DNA of 64,000 bases from Massilia sp. NR 4-1 (GCF_001191005.1 NZ_CP012201.1:6297417-6361416); one strand, 5' to 3'; shown: positions 45,263 through 54,724, counted from the first letter of the stretch. Notes: a model not told the origin generated them from the letters alone. A program made the numbers and translations.

Positions 45263-45808
45263 ATGAACACCCCTCAAACGAACGAAAAACACCTGTGGGT
45301 GTCGTGGGATGAGTATCACCGCCTGATCGAGCGCCTGGCGCTCAAGGTCCATGAGTCGGGCTGGAAGTTCGACATGGTGCTGTGCCTGGCGCGTGGCGGC
45401 GTGCGTCCCGGCGACGTCTTCTCGCGTATTTTCGACGTGCCTCTGGCCATCCTGTCGACCAGCTCCTACCGCGCGGAAGCCGGCACGGTGCAGGGCGACC
45501 TGGATATCGCCAAGTACATGACGATGACCAAAGGTCCGCTGTCCGGCAAGATCCTGCTGGTCGACGACCTGGCCGATTCCGGCGTGACCCTGACCAAGGT
45601 CATGAAGCATCTGAAGGAAAACTTCGAAGGCGTGACCGAAGTGCGTTCGGCCGTGATCTGGACCAAGGGCTGCTCCACCTTCAAGCCTGACTACCAGATG
45701 GAGGAACTGCCGCACAACCCATGGATCCACCAGCCGTTCGAAGACTACGACGGCCTGCGCCCGCACCAGCTGGCTGCATGGATCAAGAAAGGCGAAACCG
45801 CTGCCTGA
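45263..45808 (+). CDS. Purine-type phosphoribosyltransferase
   Basis: This 181-residue type I phosphoribosyltransferase has the PRPP-binding motif ILLVDDLADSGVTLTKVM (about residues 94-111) and the upstream loop LCLARGGVRPGDVFSR. It resembles the xanthine-guanine/hypoxanthine group and probably salvages a purine base; base specificity cannot be read from sequence. It follows purA by 30 bases, which fits purine metabolism, and is closed by a strong terminator. Confidence 0.87.
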   Translation: MNTPQTNEKHLWVSWDEYHRLIERLALKVHESGWKFDMVLCLARGGVRPGDVFSRIFDVPLAILSTSSYRAEAGTVQGDLDIAKYMTMTKGPLSGKILLVDDLADSGVTLTKVMKHLKENFEGVTEVRSAVIWTKGCSTFKPDYQMEELPHNPWIHQPFEDYDGLRPHQLAAWIKKGETAA

Positions 45809-45831
45809 GCGTAGCGGCAAACGCAAGCCAT

Positions 45832-45875
45832 AAAAATGGCGGGACGGCTGTAAAGCCTCCCGCCATTTTTTTTGT
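45832..45875. terminator. Bidirectional terminator between the phosphoribosyltransferase and czcA
   Basis: A perfect 13-bp stem (45832-45844 with 45858-45870) with a 13-base loop, an A-run before and a T-run after. The two flanking genes converge, so it probably serves both. Confidence 0.93.
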
Positions 45876-45968
45876 TTTTTCAGCAGGCCTGGCCGGACGG
45901 CGCGGCGCCGCCCAGCGCGGCAGCGGCGCGCTTTACCGCGCAGCCGCCGCGCCGTCATGGCCTTGGCG

Positions 45969-48900
45969 TCAGCTGGCCTGGCCGGATGCCACCTGCTGTC
46001 CAGCCTCTGCCTCTTCCACGCGGCGGTGCGCCAGGCGGTAGAGCAGGGGCAGGACTAGCAGGGTCAGGGCGGTGGAGGACAGGATGCCGCCGATCACCAC
46101 GGTGGCCAGCGGACGCTGTACTTCGGCGCCGGTGCCGGTCGCCAGCGCCATGGGCACGAAGCCCAGCGAAGCCACCAGCGCCGTCATCAGCACGGGACGC
46201 AAGCGCGTCAGCGCGCCTTCGCGGATCGCCTGGTCCAGTCCCATGCCTTGCTCGCGCAGGCTGCGGATGAAGGACAGCAGCACCAGGCCATTCAGCACCG
46301 CCACGCCGGACAGCGCGATAAAGCCCACCGCCGCCGAAATCGAAAGCGGAATGCCGCGCAGGGCCAGGGCTGCGATGCCGCCGGTCAGCGCGAATGGAAT
46401 GCCGCTGAACACCAGCAAGCCATCCTTCATGCTGCCGAACATGGCGAACAACAGCACCAGCACCAGGGCCAGTGCGGCCGGCACCACGATCTGCAGGCGC
46501 TCGGCGGCCGATTGCAGTTGCTCGAACTGGCCGCCCCAGCTGGTCCAGTAGCCGGGCGGCAGGCTGACGTCGCGCTGCATGGCTTGCTGCGCCTCGGCCA
46601 CGAAGGAACCGATATCGCGGCCGCGCACATTGGCGCTGACCACGATGCGGCGCTTGCCGTCTTCGCGGCTGACCTGGTTCGGGCCGGGCGCCACGTCCAG
46701 CGTCGCCACCTCGCTCAGCGGGATATGGCTGATGCGCTCATCGGCGGTGGCGCTGCCGCCTTTCGGCAGCGGCAGCGGAATCGGCAGGCGTGCCAGCGCT
46801 TCCGGATCGCTGCGCACCTCGTCGGCCAGGCGCACCACGATGTCGAAGCGGCGGTCGCCCTGGAACAGATTGCCCGCTTCCTTGCCGCCCAGCGCGATGG
46901 CGATGGCATCCTGGATATCGCCGGTGTTCAAGCCATAGCGCGCCGCCTTGGCGCGGTCGACGCGGATATTCAGCATCGGCAGGCCGCTGGTCTGCTCGAC
47001 CTTGACCTCGGCCGCGCCGCGCACCTTCTGCAGCACGGCGGCGATGCGCGCCGCCTGCGCGTCCAGCACCGCCATATCGTCGCCGAACAGCTTCACCGCC
47101 ACGTCGCTGCGCACGCCGGAAATCAGCTCGTTGAAGCGCAGCTGGATCGGCTGGGAGAACTCGTAGTTCTGGCCCGGCAGCTTCTCGGCCGCCGCCTGGA
47201 TCGCCGCCAGCAGCTCGTCGCGCGTCTTGCGCGGTTGCGGCCATTGGTCCTGCGGCTTGAGCATGATGTAGCCGTCCGAGATATTCGGCGGCATCGGGTC
47301 GGAGGCGATTTCCGCCGTGCCGGTGCGGGCGAAGATGCGCTCGATCTCGGGGAACTGGCGTTTCAGTTCGCGCTCCAGCTGCATCTGCATGGCCACCGAC
47401 TGCGTCAGGCTGGTGCCGGGAATGCGCAGCGCCTGCACGCTGAAATCGCCTTCGTTCAGGCTCGGTACGAACTCGCTGCCCATACGGCTGGCCAGCAGGC
47501 CGGAAAGCAGCACCGTCACGGCGGCAAAGGCCAGCACCACCGGCTTGTTGGCCAGGGCCAGGTCGAGCGCGCGCGCATACCAAGTGCGCGCGGCCAGCAT
47601 GAGGCGGTTTTCCTTCTCTTCCACCTTGTCGCCGATGAAGAGGGCGACGGCGGCCGGCACGAAGGTGATCGACAGGATCATCGCGCCCAGCAGGGCAATG
47701 ACGACGGTGATCGCCATCGGATGGAACATGCGGCCTTCCACGCCGGACAGGGCGAACATCGGCAGGTAGACGATCATGATGATGAGCTGCCCGAACAGCA
47801 GCGGACGGCGCGCCTCGCGGGCGGCGGCGAAGACTTCCTCGAAGCGCTCTTCGCGCGTCAGTTTGCGGCCCAACGCCGCCTGGGCGTGGGCCAGGCGGCG
47901 CACGCAGTTCTCCACGATCACCACCGCGCCATCGACGATGATGCCGAAGTCCAGCGCGCCGAGGCTGAGCAGATTGGCACTGACCTTGTAGGCCACCATG
48001 CCGCTGAAGGTGAACAGCATCGACAGCGGAATCACCATCGCCGTCACCACGGCGGCGCGGATATTGCCGAGGAAGATGAAGAGCACCGCGATCACCAGCA
48101 CCGCGCCTTCCAGCAGGTTCTTCTTGACGGTGGCGATGGCCTTGTCCACCAGCACCGTGCGGTCGTACACGGTGGTGGCGCTCACGCCTTGCGGCAGGGT
48201 GCGCGCGATTTCATCCATGCGCTTGGCGACCGCTTGCGACACGGCGCGGCTGTTCTGGCTGATCAGCATGAAGACCGTGCCCAGCACCGATTCGTGGCCG
48301 TTGGCGGTGGCGGCGCCGGTGCGCAGCTCGCGGCCGATACGCGCTTCGCCGATATCGCGGATGCGGATCGGCACGCCGCGCACATTGGCGACCACGATGT
48401 CGCGGATATCGTCCAGCGTGGCGACCTGGCCCGGCGCGCGCACCAGCAATTGCTCGCCACGGCGTTCGATATAGCCCGCGCCGGTATTGCCGTTATTGCG
48501 CTCCAGCGCCGTCACCACGTCCTGCAGGCTGAGGCCATAGGAGGCCAGCTTGCCGGGATCGGGCGCCACCTGGTATTCCTTGGCGTGGCCGCCGATGGAG
48601 TTGATCTCGGTCACGCCCGGCACATTGCGCAGCTGCGGCTTGATGATCCAGTCCTGGATTTCGCGCAGATCGCTCAGGGAGTAGGGCGTGCCGTCGGATT
48701 TCTTGGCGCCGTCCTTGGCTTCCACCGTCCACAGATAGATCTCGCCAAGGCCGGTGGAGATCGGTCCCATGGCCGGGATCACGCCGGCCGGCAGGCGCGC
48801 GCGCGCCTCCTGCAGGCGTTCGTTGACCAGCTGGCGCGCGAAATACAGGTCGGTACCGTCGCGGAAGGTGACGGTGATCTGCGACAGGCCGTAGCGTGAC

Positions 48901-49154
48901 AGGGAGCGCGTCTGCTCCAGGCGCGGCAAGCCCGCCATCACCGCCTCCAGCGGCTGCGAGATGCGCTGCTCGGTTTCCAGCGGCGAGTAGCCGGGAGCGG
49001 CGGTATTGATCTGCACCTGGACATTGGTGATGTCCGGCACGGCGTCGATCGGCAGGCGCTGGTAGCTGTAAATGCCCAGGATGGACATGCCCAGCACCGC
49101 CAGCATCACCAGCCAGCGCTGGCCGATGGCGAAGCGGATAAGTTTTTCAAACAT
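45969..49154 (-). CDS. czcA: CzcA/CusA-type heavy-metal efflux RND pump
   Basis: This 1061-residue inner-membrane proton antiporter exports divalent metal ions through a tripartite channel. Typical parts are the N-terminal LIRFAIGQRWLVMLAVLGM, the periplasmic porter domains, and transmembrane helix 4 with GALDFGIIVDGAVVIVENCV. The DFG-xxx-DGA-xxx-EN pattern there marks the HME class, best fitting the Co/Zn/Cd (HME1) type. The C-terminal half has the second set of helices (GIPFALTGGIAALALRGIPL). It is the last gene of the leftward czcI-C-B-A operon. Confidence 0.94.
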   Translation of the reverse strand: MFEKLIRFAIGQRWLVMLAVLGMSILGIYSYQRLPIDAVPDITNVQVQINTAAPGYSPLETEQRISQPLEAVMAGLPRLEQTRSLSRYGLSQITVTFRDGTDLYFARQLVNERLQEARARLPAGVIPAMGPISTGLGEIYLWTVEAKDGAKKSDGTPYSLSDLREIQDWIIKPQLRNVPGVTEINSIGGHAKEYQVAPDPGKLASYGLSLQDVVTALERNNGNTGAGYIERRGEQLLVRAPGQVATLDDIRDIVVANVRGVPIRIRDIGEARIGRELRTGAATANGHESVLGTVFMLISQNSRAVSQAVAKRMDEIARTLPQGVSATTVYDRTVLVDKAIATVKKNLLEGAVLVIAVLFIFLGNIRAAVVTAMVIPLSMLFTFSGMVAYKVSANLLSLGALDFGIIVDGAVVIVENCVRRLAHAQAALGRKLTREERFEEVFAAAREARRPLLFGQLIIMIVYLPMFALSGVEGRMFHPMAITVVIALLGAMILSITFVPAAVALFIGDKVEEKENRLMLAARTWYARALDLALANKPVVLAFAAVTVLLSGLLASRMGSEFVPSLNEGDFSVQALRIPGTSLTQSVAMQMQLERELKRQFPEIERIFARTGTAEIASDPMPPNISDGYIMLKPQDQWPQPRKTRDELLAAIQAAAEKLPGQNYEFSQPIQLRFNELISGVRSDVAVKLFGDDMAVLDAQAARIAAVLQKVRGAAEVKVEQTSGLPMLNIRVDRAKAARYGLNTGDIQDAIAIALGGKEAGNLFQGDRRFDIVVRLADEVRSDPEALARLPIPLPLPKGGSATADERISHIPLSEVATLDVAPGPNQVSREDGKRRIVVSANVRGRDIGSFVAEAQQAMQRDVSLPPGYWTSWGGQFEQLQSAAERLQIVVPAALALVLVLLFAMFGSMKDGLLVFSGIPFALTGGIAALALRGIPLSISAAVGFIALSGVAVLNGLVLLSFIRSLREQGMGLDQAIREGALTRLRPVLMTALVASLGFVPMALATGTGAEVQRPLATVVIGGILSSTALTLLVLPLLYRLAHRRVEEAEAGQQVASGQAS

Positions 49155-49173
49155 GGTCGGTATCCTCTTCGCG

Positions 49174-50457
49174 TCAGTGGCTATGCTCGGCGCCGGCCTT
49201 GCCTTGCTGGGCCTTGACCACGAAGCTGTTGACGGCGGCGTACTGCGCGCCGGCTTTCAGGCCGCTGAGGATTTCGGTACGCTTGCCGTCGCTGCGGCCG
49301 GTTGTCACCGGCTGGGCCAGGAAGCCCTGCGGCGTGCGGACAAAGACGGCGGCCTTGCCTTCCACTGTCTGCACCGCTTCGGCGGCGACGGTGATGGCGG
49401 CATTCGATGCCTTGGACGCCGCGTCGACGCTGACGAACAGGCCGGGGCGCCAGGCCAGGTCGGGATTGCGCAGCGACAGGCGGGCCATGGCGGTGCGCGT
49501 CTGCTCGCCCAGCAGGGAGCCGACGTGGATCACCGTGCCGCTTGCGCTGGCGTTGAGCGCCGTGGCCTTGACCGTGGCTTGCTGGCCGACGCGCAGCGCG
49601 TCGAGATCGGATGGCGACACCGCCACCTCGGCCCACACGGTGGAAAGGTCGGAGATGGTGAAGACGTTCGCATCCTCCTTCACCGCCTCGCCTTGCGAGA
49701 TATGCTTTTCCAGCACCATGCCGTCGAAAGGCGCGCGGATCTGGTAGGCCGACAGGCGCGAAGACGTGGTGGCGCTGGCGTCCGCGCCGAGGGCATCGAG
49801 CTTCTGTTGGGCGTTGCGCACGGCGATTTCTGCTTCGTTCATGGCTTGCTTCGCCTGCAGATAATCGAGTTCGGGCGCGACCTTGTCCTGCCACAGCTGC
49901 TTTTCGCGTTCGGCCGTGGTGCGCGCCAGGTTCAGGCGCTGGCGTGCCGACAGCAGCTCGCTGCGGCGTTCCGACAGGTCGGCGCTGGCGACAACAGCCA
50001 GCACCTGTCCCTTCTTCACGTGCTGGCCCAGGTCGGCGCTGACGCTTTCCACCACGCCGGCGACGCGCGGCACCACGTGGGCGGTGCGGTCGCCGTTGAA
50101 GCGGATTTCGCCGGGCAGGGTGACGCTGCTGCCGATCAGGGCCGGACCGGCCGCTTCCAGCGTGATGCCGGCGGACTGGATTTGCTGGGCGCTGAATTCC
50201 ACCAGCTCGGCGTGTTCCTCGCTTGCGGCGGCTTTGCCCGCGCCTTTGGCATCGGACTCTTTGCCGTGTTCATGGCCGTGCTCTTCCTTGCCGCCTTCCT
50301 TGTGGTCGTCCTTATGTCCGGCTTCGGCGTGCGACGGTTCGCCGCCGGTGGCCTTGCCTGCGCCGCCTGGCAGCAGGATCAGTGCCGCCAGCAGGGCGCC
50401 AATGCCGGCGATGGCGCCGATGGCGATGGTTTGTTTGCGTGTCAGAGTGTTTTTCAT
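49174..50457 (-). CDS. czcB: CzcB-like periplasmic adaptor of metal efflux, His-rich
   Basis: This 427-residue membrane fusion protein links the RND pump to the outer-membrane channel. It has an N-terminal membrane anchor (about 8-30), a charged His-rich segment (seven His between residues 43 and 82), a lipoyl/HlyD-type hairpin (GVVESVSADLGQHVKKGQVL and a coiled coil) and a beta-barrel region. Two more His are at positions 425 and 427 at the very C-terminus. The His-rich parts suggest direct metal binding. It lies between czcC and czcA with 10- and 19-base gaps. Confidence 0.93.
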   Translation of the reverse strand: MKNTLTRKQTIAIGAIAGIGALLAALILLPGGAGKATGGEPSHAEAGHKDDHKEGGKEEHGHEHGKESDAKGAGKAAASEEHAELVEFSAQQIQSAGITLEAAGPALIGSSVTLPGEIRFNGDRTAHVVPRVAGVVESVSADLGQHVKKGQVLAVVASADLSERRSELLSARQRLNLARTTAEREKQLWQDKVAPELDYLQAKQAMNEAEIAVRNAQQKLDALGADASATTSSRLSAYQIRAPFDGMVLEKHISQGEAVKEDANVFTISDLSTVWAEVAVSPSDLDALRVGQQATVKATALNASASGTVIHVGSLLGEQTRTAMARLSLRNPDLAWRPGLFVSVDAASKASNAAITVAAEAVQTVEGKAAVFVRTPQGFLAQPVTTGRSDGKRTEILSGLKAGAQYAAVNSFVVKAQQGKAGAEHSH

Positions 50458-50467
50458 GATGTTGCTT

Positions 50468-51811
50468 TCAGTGTTCGGCGCCGAAGGAGGCGTGGCCGAG
50501 CAGGCGTTCGATGGCGGCGGCGGCGCGGTGGCCGTCGGCGAGAGCGTTCAGATGCTGGGCGCGCACCTGCAGCAAGGTGCGCTGCGCATCCAGCACGTCG
50601 ATGAAGCCTAGCTTGCCGTATTCGAAGCCCTTGGTGGCGGCGTCGTAGGCGCTGATGGCGCCGGGCAGGATGTCGTTGCGCAGGGCGGCCACGGTTTCGC
50701 GCGCGGTGGAGAGGTCGGCCACGGCTTGCGCCAGCTCGCTATCCAGTTGCAGCGTGGCGGCGTTCAGTTCCGCCTCGGCCTTGCTGGCGCGTTGCGCCGA
50801 CTCCAGCACATTGCCGCGGTTGCGGTCGAACAGGGGCAGCGGCACCGAGAAGCCGAGCAAGGCCTGGTTGCGGCCCATTTCCTCGGCGCGCTTGACGCCC
50901 AGGCTCAGCGTCACATCCGGCGCGCGGTTGGCCAGGGCCAGCTGCGATTCGGCCTTGCGCTGCTCCAGCGCGCGGCGCGCCACCTGCACATTGGGCGCGC
51001 CGCTGCGGCGCGCGGCCAGCATGGCGGCATCCGGAATCTCGGGCAGGGGATCGAGACGGCCTTCGGCCTGCTCGAAGTCCGGCGCGGGCGCGGCCCATAT
51101 GGCGGCCAGGCGCTGGCGCGCCGTCGCCAGCGCGGCGGCGGCCTGCGACTGCTCCAGGCGCACGCCGGATTCGGCGACGCGGGCGCGCGTCTCCTCCACC
51201 GGCGAGACCTTGCCGGCCGCCACGCGGCGCGCCGTGGTATCGCTGGCGCGCTTGGCCAGTTGCAGCGCATCCTGGGCCAGGCGCAGGCGTTCCTGGGTGA
51301 TCAGCACATCATAGAAGGCGCCGACCACCTGGGCGTGCAGCTCGGTGCGCTGCGCGTCGAAACCGGCGGCGGCGTACTCGCGGCCACGCTCGGCGGCCGC
51401 CACGCGGGCGGCACGCTTGCCGCCCAGTTCCAGCGGCTGGCTAAGCTGCCAGGTGGTTTCGCGCGTCTCGCGGCGGCGGTCCTGCAGATCGAGCGATAAG
51501 GTGGGATTGGGGCGCGCGCCGGCCTGCAGCACTGCGCCGTCCTGCGCCAGCACTTCGTGGCGGGCAGCGTTCAAGCCTGGATTGGCTTGCAGCGCGCGGT
51601 TCAGCGCCGCCTGCAGCGTCAGCGCGGGTATGGCATAGGCAACTGAGCCGGCGGCCGGGTTGGCGCCGGGCGTATTGGCGGACGTGGCGGCAAAGGAGCC
51701 GCCTGTGGCCGGGCCGGATGGCGCGGCTGCCGCCATGGCGGATGAAACGGGCAGGGCGAACGCACCCAGAATGAGGGCGCGCCAGCCTGCGGATACAGCG
51801 TGGGAATACAT
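50468..51811 (-). CDS. czcC: CzcC-like outer-membrane channel (TolC family)
   Basis: This 447-residue outer-membrane efflux protein has a signal peptide (RALILGAFALPVSSAMAAA), then the repeated OEP helical domains (ALQANPGLNAARHEVLAQDG near 75, and LQLDSELAQAVADLSTARET near 370). It would form the trimeric exit duct for the CzcA-CzcB pump. It is the second gene of the leftward operon, after czcI, and its stop is 10 bases from czcB. Confidence 0.92.
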   Translation of the reverse strand: MYSHAVSAGWRALILGAFALPVSSAMAAAAPSGPATGGSFAATSANTPGANPAAGSVAYAIPALTLQAALNRALQANPGLNAARHEVLAQDGAVLQAGARPNPTLSLDLQDRRRETRETTWQLSQPLELGGKRAARVAAAERGREYAAAGFDAQRTELHAQVVGAFYDVLITQERLRLAQDALQLAKRASDTTARRVAAGKVSPVEETRARVAESGVRLEQSQAAAALATARQRLAAIWAAPAPDFEQAEGRLDPLPEIPDAAMLAARRSGAPNVQVARRALEQRKAESQLALANRAPDVTLSLGVKRAEEMGRNQALLGFSVPLPLFDRNRGNVLESAQRASKAEAELNAATLQLDSELAQAVADLSTARETVAALRNDILPGAISAYDAATKGFEYGKLGFIDVLDAQRTLLQVRAQHLNALADGHRAAAAIERLLGHASFGAEH

Positions 51812-51902
51812 CGAATTCTCCTGAAAAGGGATGAAATTCGACGAGACTGGTCTGTCTGGCTAAATTGTTGAAATGCTCAGGGAAGAGGCAAGTCTCGCCG
51901 TG

Positions 51903-52253
51903 TCAGGCGAGACCGTGCCAATCGGGGCGCTTGGGCCCGTCGGCGATGAAGGAAGTGAAAGGCGGCGCCTCTTGCGGCGGCCATGCCCCGCTGTCCGGCG
52001 ACAGCACGGGCGTGGGTGCGGGCAGCAGCGACGCTTGCAGCGACAGGTGGCAGACGCCGCAATCGTCATGAATCTTGGTGGCTTTTTTGATCTCGATCGG
52101 CTTTTCCGCGCCCGCCTTGTCTTTATGCTCATGCGCGTGATGGCCGAAGTGCTGGCTCTTGCCCGACTCGTGTCCGCAATAGGCGGCAGCCGCCGACCAG
52201 GCATACTGGAGCGGGAGGATGGCGAGCAGGAAGATGAGCACAAATCGTTTCAC
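51903..52253 (-). CDS. czcI: CzcI-like small periplasmic Cys/His-rich protein
   Basis: This short exported protein, about 116 residues from a GTG start, has a signal peptide (MKRFVLIFLLAILPLQYAWSAAAA) and a metal-binding mature part: YCGHESGKSQHFGHHAHEHK and DDCGVCHL. It matches CzcI-type proteins that head czc operons and are thought to modulate czc expression or buffer metal. The GTG is chosen because the signal peptide then starts at the first residue; an ATG ten codons upstream is possible. First gene of the czc operon. Confidence 0.8.
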   Translation of the reverse strand: MKRFVLIFLLAILPLQYAWSAAAAYCGHESGKSQHFGHHAHEHKDKAGAEKPIEIKKATKIHDDCGVCHLSLQASLLPAPTPVLSPDSGAWPPQEAPPFTSFIADGPKRPDWHGLA

Positions 52254-52381
52254 GCCGGGGATTTTAGCATTATCTGCCGCCAAATACCCTTATCGGAAAA
52301 CCGGATTTGCCGCCGCCCCGTTGCGCAAGGTACCATATCGCAAACGGCTTGCATTTTCGCAGTCAATCCCCAAGGCTTTTC

Positions 52382-52978
52382 ATGACTCAGAACTTCCTCC
52401 AGACTTTTATCCTGTTGCTGCTGGTGACAGACCCCTTTGGCAACGTGCCTTTGTTTGCCGCCGCCATGTCCTCGGTGCCGCCGGCACGCCGTCCGCGCGT
52501 CGTCATCCGCGAATGCCTGATCGCCAGCGCCGTGCTGCTGATCTTCATGTTCTTCGGCCGTCACTTCCTGAACGCGCTGTCGCTGTCCGAAGCCTCGCTG
52601 CGCATTGCCGGCAGCGTGATCCTGCTGCTGATCGCCATCCGCATGATCTTCCCGCATCCCGACGGTGTGCTGGGCCGCACCGAAGGCGGCGAACCCTTCA
52701 TCGTGCCGCTGGCGATTCCCGCCCTGGCCGGTCCTTCGGCCCTGGCCACCGTGCTGCTGTTCTCGCGCGAGAGCACCCACGAAGTGCTGGTGCATGTGGC
52801 CGCGCTGGGCGCGCTGCTGGTGGTCTGGCTGGCCGTCTTCCTCGGCGCCGAGCGCCTGCAGAAAGTCCTCGGCCCGCAAGTGATGACGGCGTTCGAGCGT
52901 TTGATGGGCCTGATCCTGGCCGCCATGTCGATCGAGATGCTGATGGGCGGCATCCGCGAATTCGTCAAAACTCTGTAA
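52382..52978 (+). CDS. MarC-family integral membrane protein
   Basis: This 198-residue protein with six hydrophobic segments belongs to the MarC/UPF0056 family, inner-membrane proteins of uncertain function once linked to multiple antibiotic resistance. Family parts include LLLLVTDPFGNVPLFAA, GEPFIVPLAIPALAGPSALA and the last helix FERLMGLILAAMSIEMLMGG. The ATG at 52382 is chosen over an in-frame one at 52307. It is divergent from the czc operon. Confidence 0.9.
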   Translation: MTQNFLQTFILLLLVTDPFGNVPLFAAAMSSVPPARRPRVVIRECLIASAVLLIFMFFGRHFLNALSLSEASLRIAGSVILLLIAIRMIFPHPDGVLGRTEGGEPFIVPLAIPALAGPSALATVLLFSRESTHEVLVHVAALGALLVVWLAVFLGAERLQKVLGPQVMTAFERLMGLILAAMSIEMLMGGIREFVKTL

Positions 52979-53043
52979 GTCCGCATCTATACCGAAAGGA
53001 ATTAACTGACAGGGCTGCTGGATTGAATTAATCTGTAAGTAAT

Positions 53044-54177
53044 ATGACTTATGCACTCGTCAATCCAGCCTTGATGACGTGGTCGCGCCGCCGAGCCGGC
53101 CTGTCTGCTGCTGACCTTGCTGCAAGCATTCCAGTAAAAGAAGATAAGTTGCTGGCTTGGGAGGCGGGAGCAAGCCAGCCCACTTTTCGGCAAGCTCAAC
53201 AGTGGGCCATCCTGGCGCACATTCCTTTTGGCTATCTATTCTTGGAAGAGCCTCCCAGGGAAGAGTTGCCTCTTCCCGATCTGCGCACCATAGGCGGCAT
53301 GCCACCACAAAAGCCCAGTATCAATTTGCTGGATACGGTTCGGAGCGTACTGATTAAGCATGAATGGTATCTGGATTATCTGAAGGAGCAGGGGGCTGCG
53401 CCATTACCTTTTGTTGGCCGGTTTTCTCTTGGCGCCTCCATAGCGGATGTGGTGGCCGATATTCGGGCAGTGCTGGCATTGGATGGTTCGCACCAGCCTG
53501 CCAACCAGGACGAGTACCTGCGCCAGCTGATTAGCGGCGCCGATGCGGCAGGAATCCTGGTAATGCGCAGCGGTATCGTAGGCACGAATACGCATCGCAA
53601 ATTGGATGTGGGGGAGTTCCGCGGTTTTGCCATCAGCGACCGGTATGCGCCCGTCGTGTTTGTGAATGCTGCGGATGCGCCAGCAGCGCGCCTGTTCACA
53701 TTGGTCCATGAATTGGCGCATATCTGGATTGGCAGCAGCGGCATCTCCAGCGTGTCGCCCTTGGCCAGCCGGCAGGAGGAAATGTTCTGCAATGCGGTTG
53801 CCGGTGAGTTCCTTGTTCCCGAGGTGGATTTCAGTCGGGTGTGGAAGCCAGAGGAGGAGTGGCGGCAGCAGGTGCTTAGACTGCGCAGTGTATTCCACGT
53901 CAGCCGCTTGGTCATTGCTCGCAGGGCTTGCGATCTTGGTCTGATCTCTCGTGAGGATTACACGCAATACTATATCGCGGCATTGAATGAGTTCCGCGCC
54001 GAAGAAAAGAAGGGGGGTAGTTTTTATCGCACGGCTGGCGCCAAGAATGGCAAGCGCTTCAGTCGCGCCGTGCTGAGCGAAACGCTGAGTGGAAGGCTGC
54101 TGTTGCGGGACGCGGGTAAGTTGCTGGGAATGCAGCCTTCGAAAGTTCGCTCTTTTGCCGAAAGGGTGGATGAGTGA
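53044..54177 (+). CDS. XRE-family regulator fused to ImmA/IrrE metallopeptidase
   Basis: The 377-residue protein has an N-terminal helix-turn-helix (about residues 10-60, RRAGLSAADLAASIPVKEDK, LLAWEAGASQPTFRQ) and an ImmA/IrrE zinc-peptidase domain with LFTLVHELAHIWIG (HELAH at 222-226) and the later acidic EEMFCNAVAGEFLVP. Such proteins often act as cleavable-repressor controllers or antitoxin-like partners in phage and toxin-antitoxin loci. Its stop overlaps a DUF4411 PIN-like gene by 4 bases (ATGA), so they form one unit. Base composition is lower in GC than the neighbours, which suggests transfer. Confidence 0.88.
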   Translation: MTYALVNPALMTWSRRRAGLSAADLAASIPVKEDKLLAWEAGASQPTFRQAQQWAILAHIPFGYLFLEEPPREELPLPDLRTIGGMPPQKPSINLLDTVRSVLIKHEWYLDYLKEQGAAPLPFVGRFSLGASIADVVADIRAVLALDGSHQPANQDEYLRQLISGADAAGILVMRSGIVGTNTHRKLDVGEFRGFAISDRYAPVVFVNAADAPAARLFTLVHELAHIWIGSSGISSVSPLASRQEEMFCNAVAGEFLVPEVDFSRVWKPEEEWRQQVLRLRSVFHVSRLVIARRACDLGLISREDYTQYYIAALNEFRAEEKKGGSFYRTAGAKNGKRFSRAVLSETLSGRLLLRDAGKLLGMQPSKVRSFAERVDE

Positions 54178-54671
54178 AATATCTTCTCGACTCAAATGCT
54201 TTTATCGAAGCCAAGAATCGCTACTACCGCATGACGGTTTGTCCAGCGTACTGGCAATGGATATTACGAATGTTTGAGTCGAATGCGGTAGCGAGCATTT
54301 CAATGGTCGGCAGCGAGCTGAAAAAAGGCGATGACGAACTGGCGGAATGGGCGAAAGAGCATGGGGCCATCTTTCTACCGGTGGACGATGTAGATACGCA
54401 GCAGAGCTTTCAAAAAGTAGCCGGTTTCGTCGCGCGGAAAGGCCAGGAAATGAAGCCGGGAGCGGTGGGAGATTTTCTCGGTGGTGCCGATCCCTGGCTG
54501 ATCGCTAAAGCTATGGCGCTGGATGCCGTCGTAGTCACGCATGAAGCCTACGCCTCTGACGTGCGAAAGCGCTTCCTTATCCCGAATGTTTGCGAAGAGT
54601 TCGGCGTTAGCTGGATGAATACCTTTGATTTGCTGGAGCTCCTGGAGGCGCGCTTCGTGCTTCCATCCTAG
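54174..54671 (+). CDS. DUF4411 PIN-like protein, candidate toxin
   Basis: This 165-residue protein resembles the DUF4411 family of PIN-like nucleases. The acidic residues expected of a PIN site are present: D6 in YLLDSNAFIEAKNRYY, E48 in SMVGSELKKGDD, D106 in GGADPWLIAKAM and E124 in VVTHEAY. Members are commonly encoded next to an XRE-ImmA protein, as here, and the pair is taken to be a toxin-antitoxin-type module with the PIN protein as RNA-cleaving toxin. That role is inferred from family and context. Confidence 0.82.
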   Translation: MKYLLDSNAFIEAKNRYYRMTVCPAYWQWILRMFESNAVASISMVGSELKKGDDELAEWAKEHGAIFLPVDDVDTQQSFQKVAGFVARKGQEMKPGAVGDFLGGADPWLIAKAMALDAVVVTHEAYASDVRKRFLIPNVCEEFGVSWMNTFDLLELLEARFVLPS

Positions 54672-54714
54672 CCGCTTGACGCGGCAATTTTTTCATCCTA
54701 TATTTCGATGTATG

Positions 54715-54724
54715 TCTAATTAGA
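54715..54724. promoter_or_regulatory. Palindrome upstream of the ArsR-type gene
   Basis: TCTAATTAGA is a perfect 10-bp palindrome 17 bases before the start codon of the ArsR-type regulator. It lies between two ATTTCG sequences. Its place fits an autorepressor operator; this is inference. Confidence 0.35.

Noticed and set aside
43922..45958. A 678-codon minus-strand frame opposite purA and the phosphoribosyltransferase
   Set aside because: It spans two genuine plus-strand genes and a terminator and resembles no protein family.
46248..48899. An 883-codon plus-strand frame opposite czcA
   Set aside because: The czcA frame gives a complete RND pump with all motifs. The opposite frame is an Arg/His/Ala/Gln-rich shadow.
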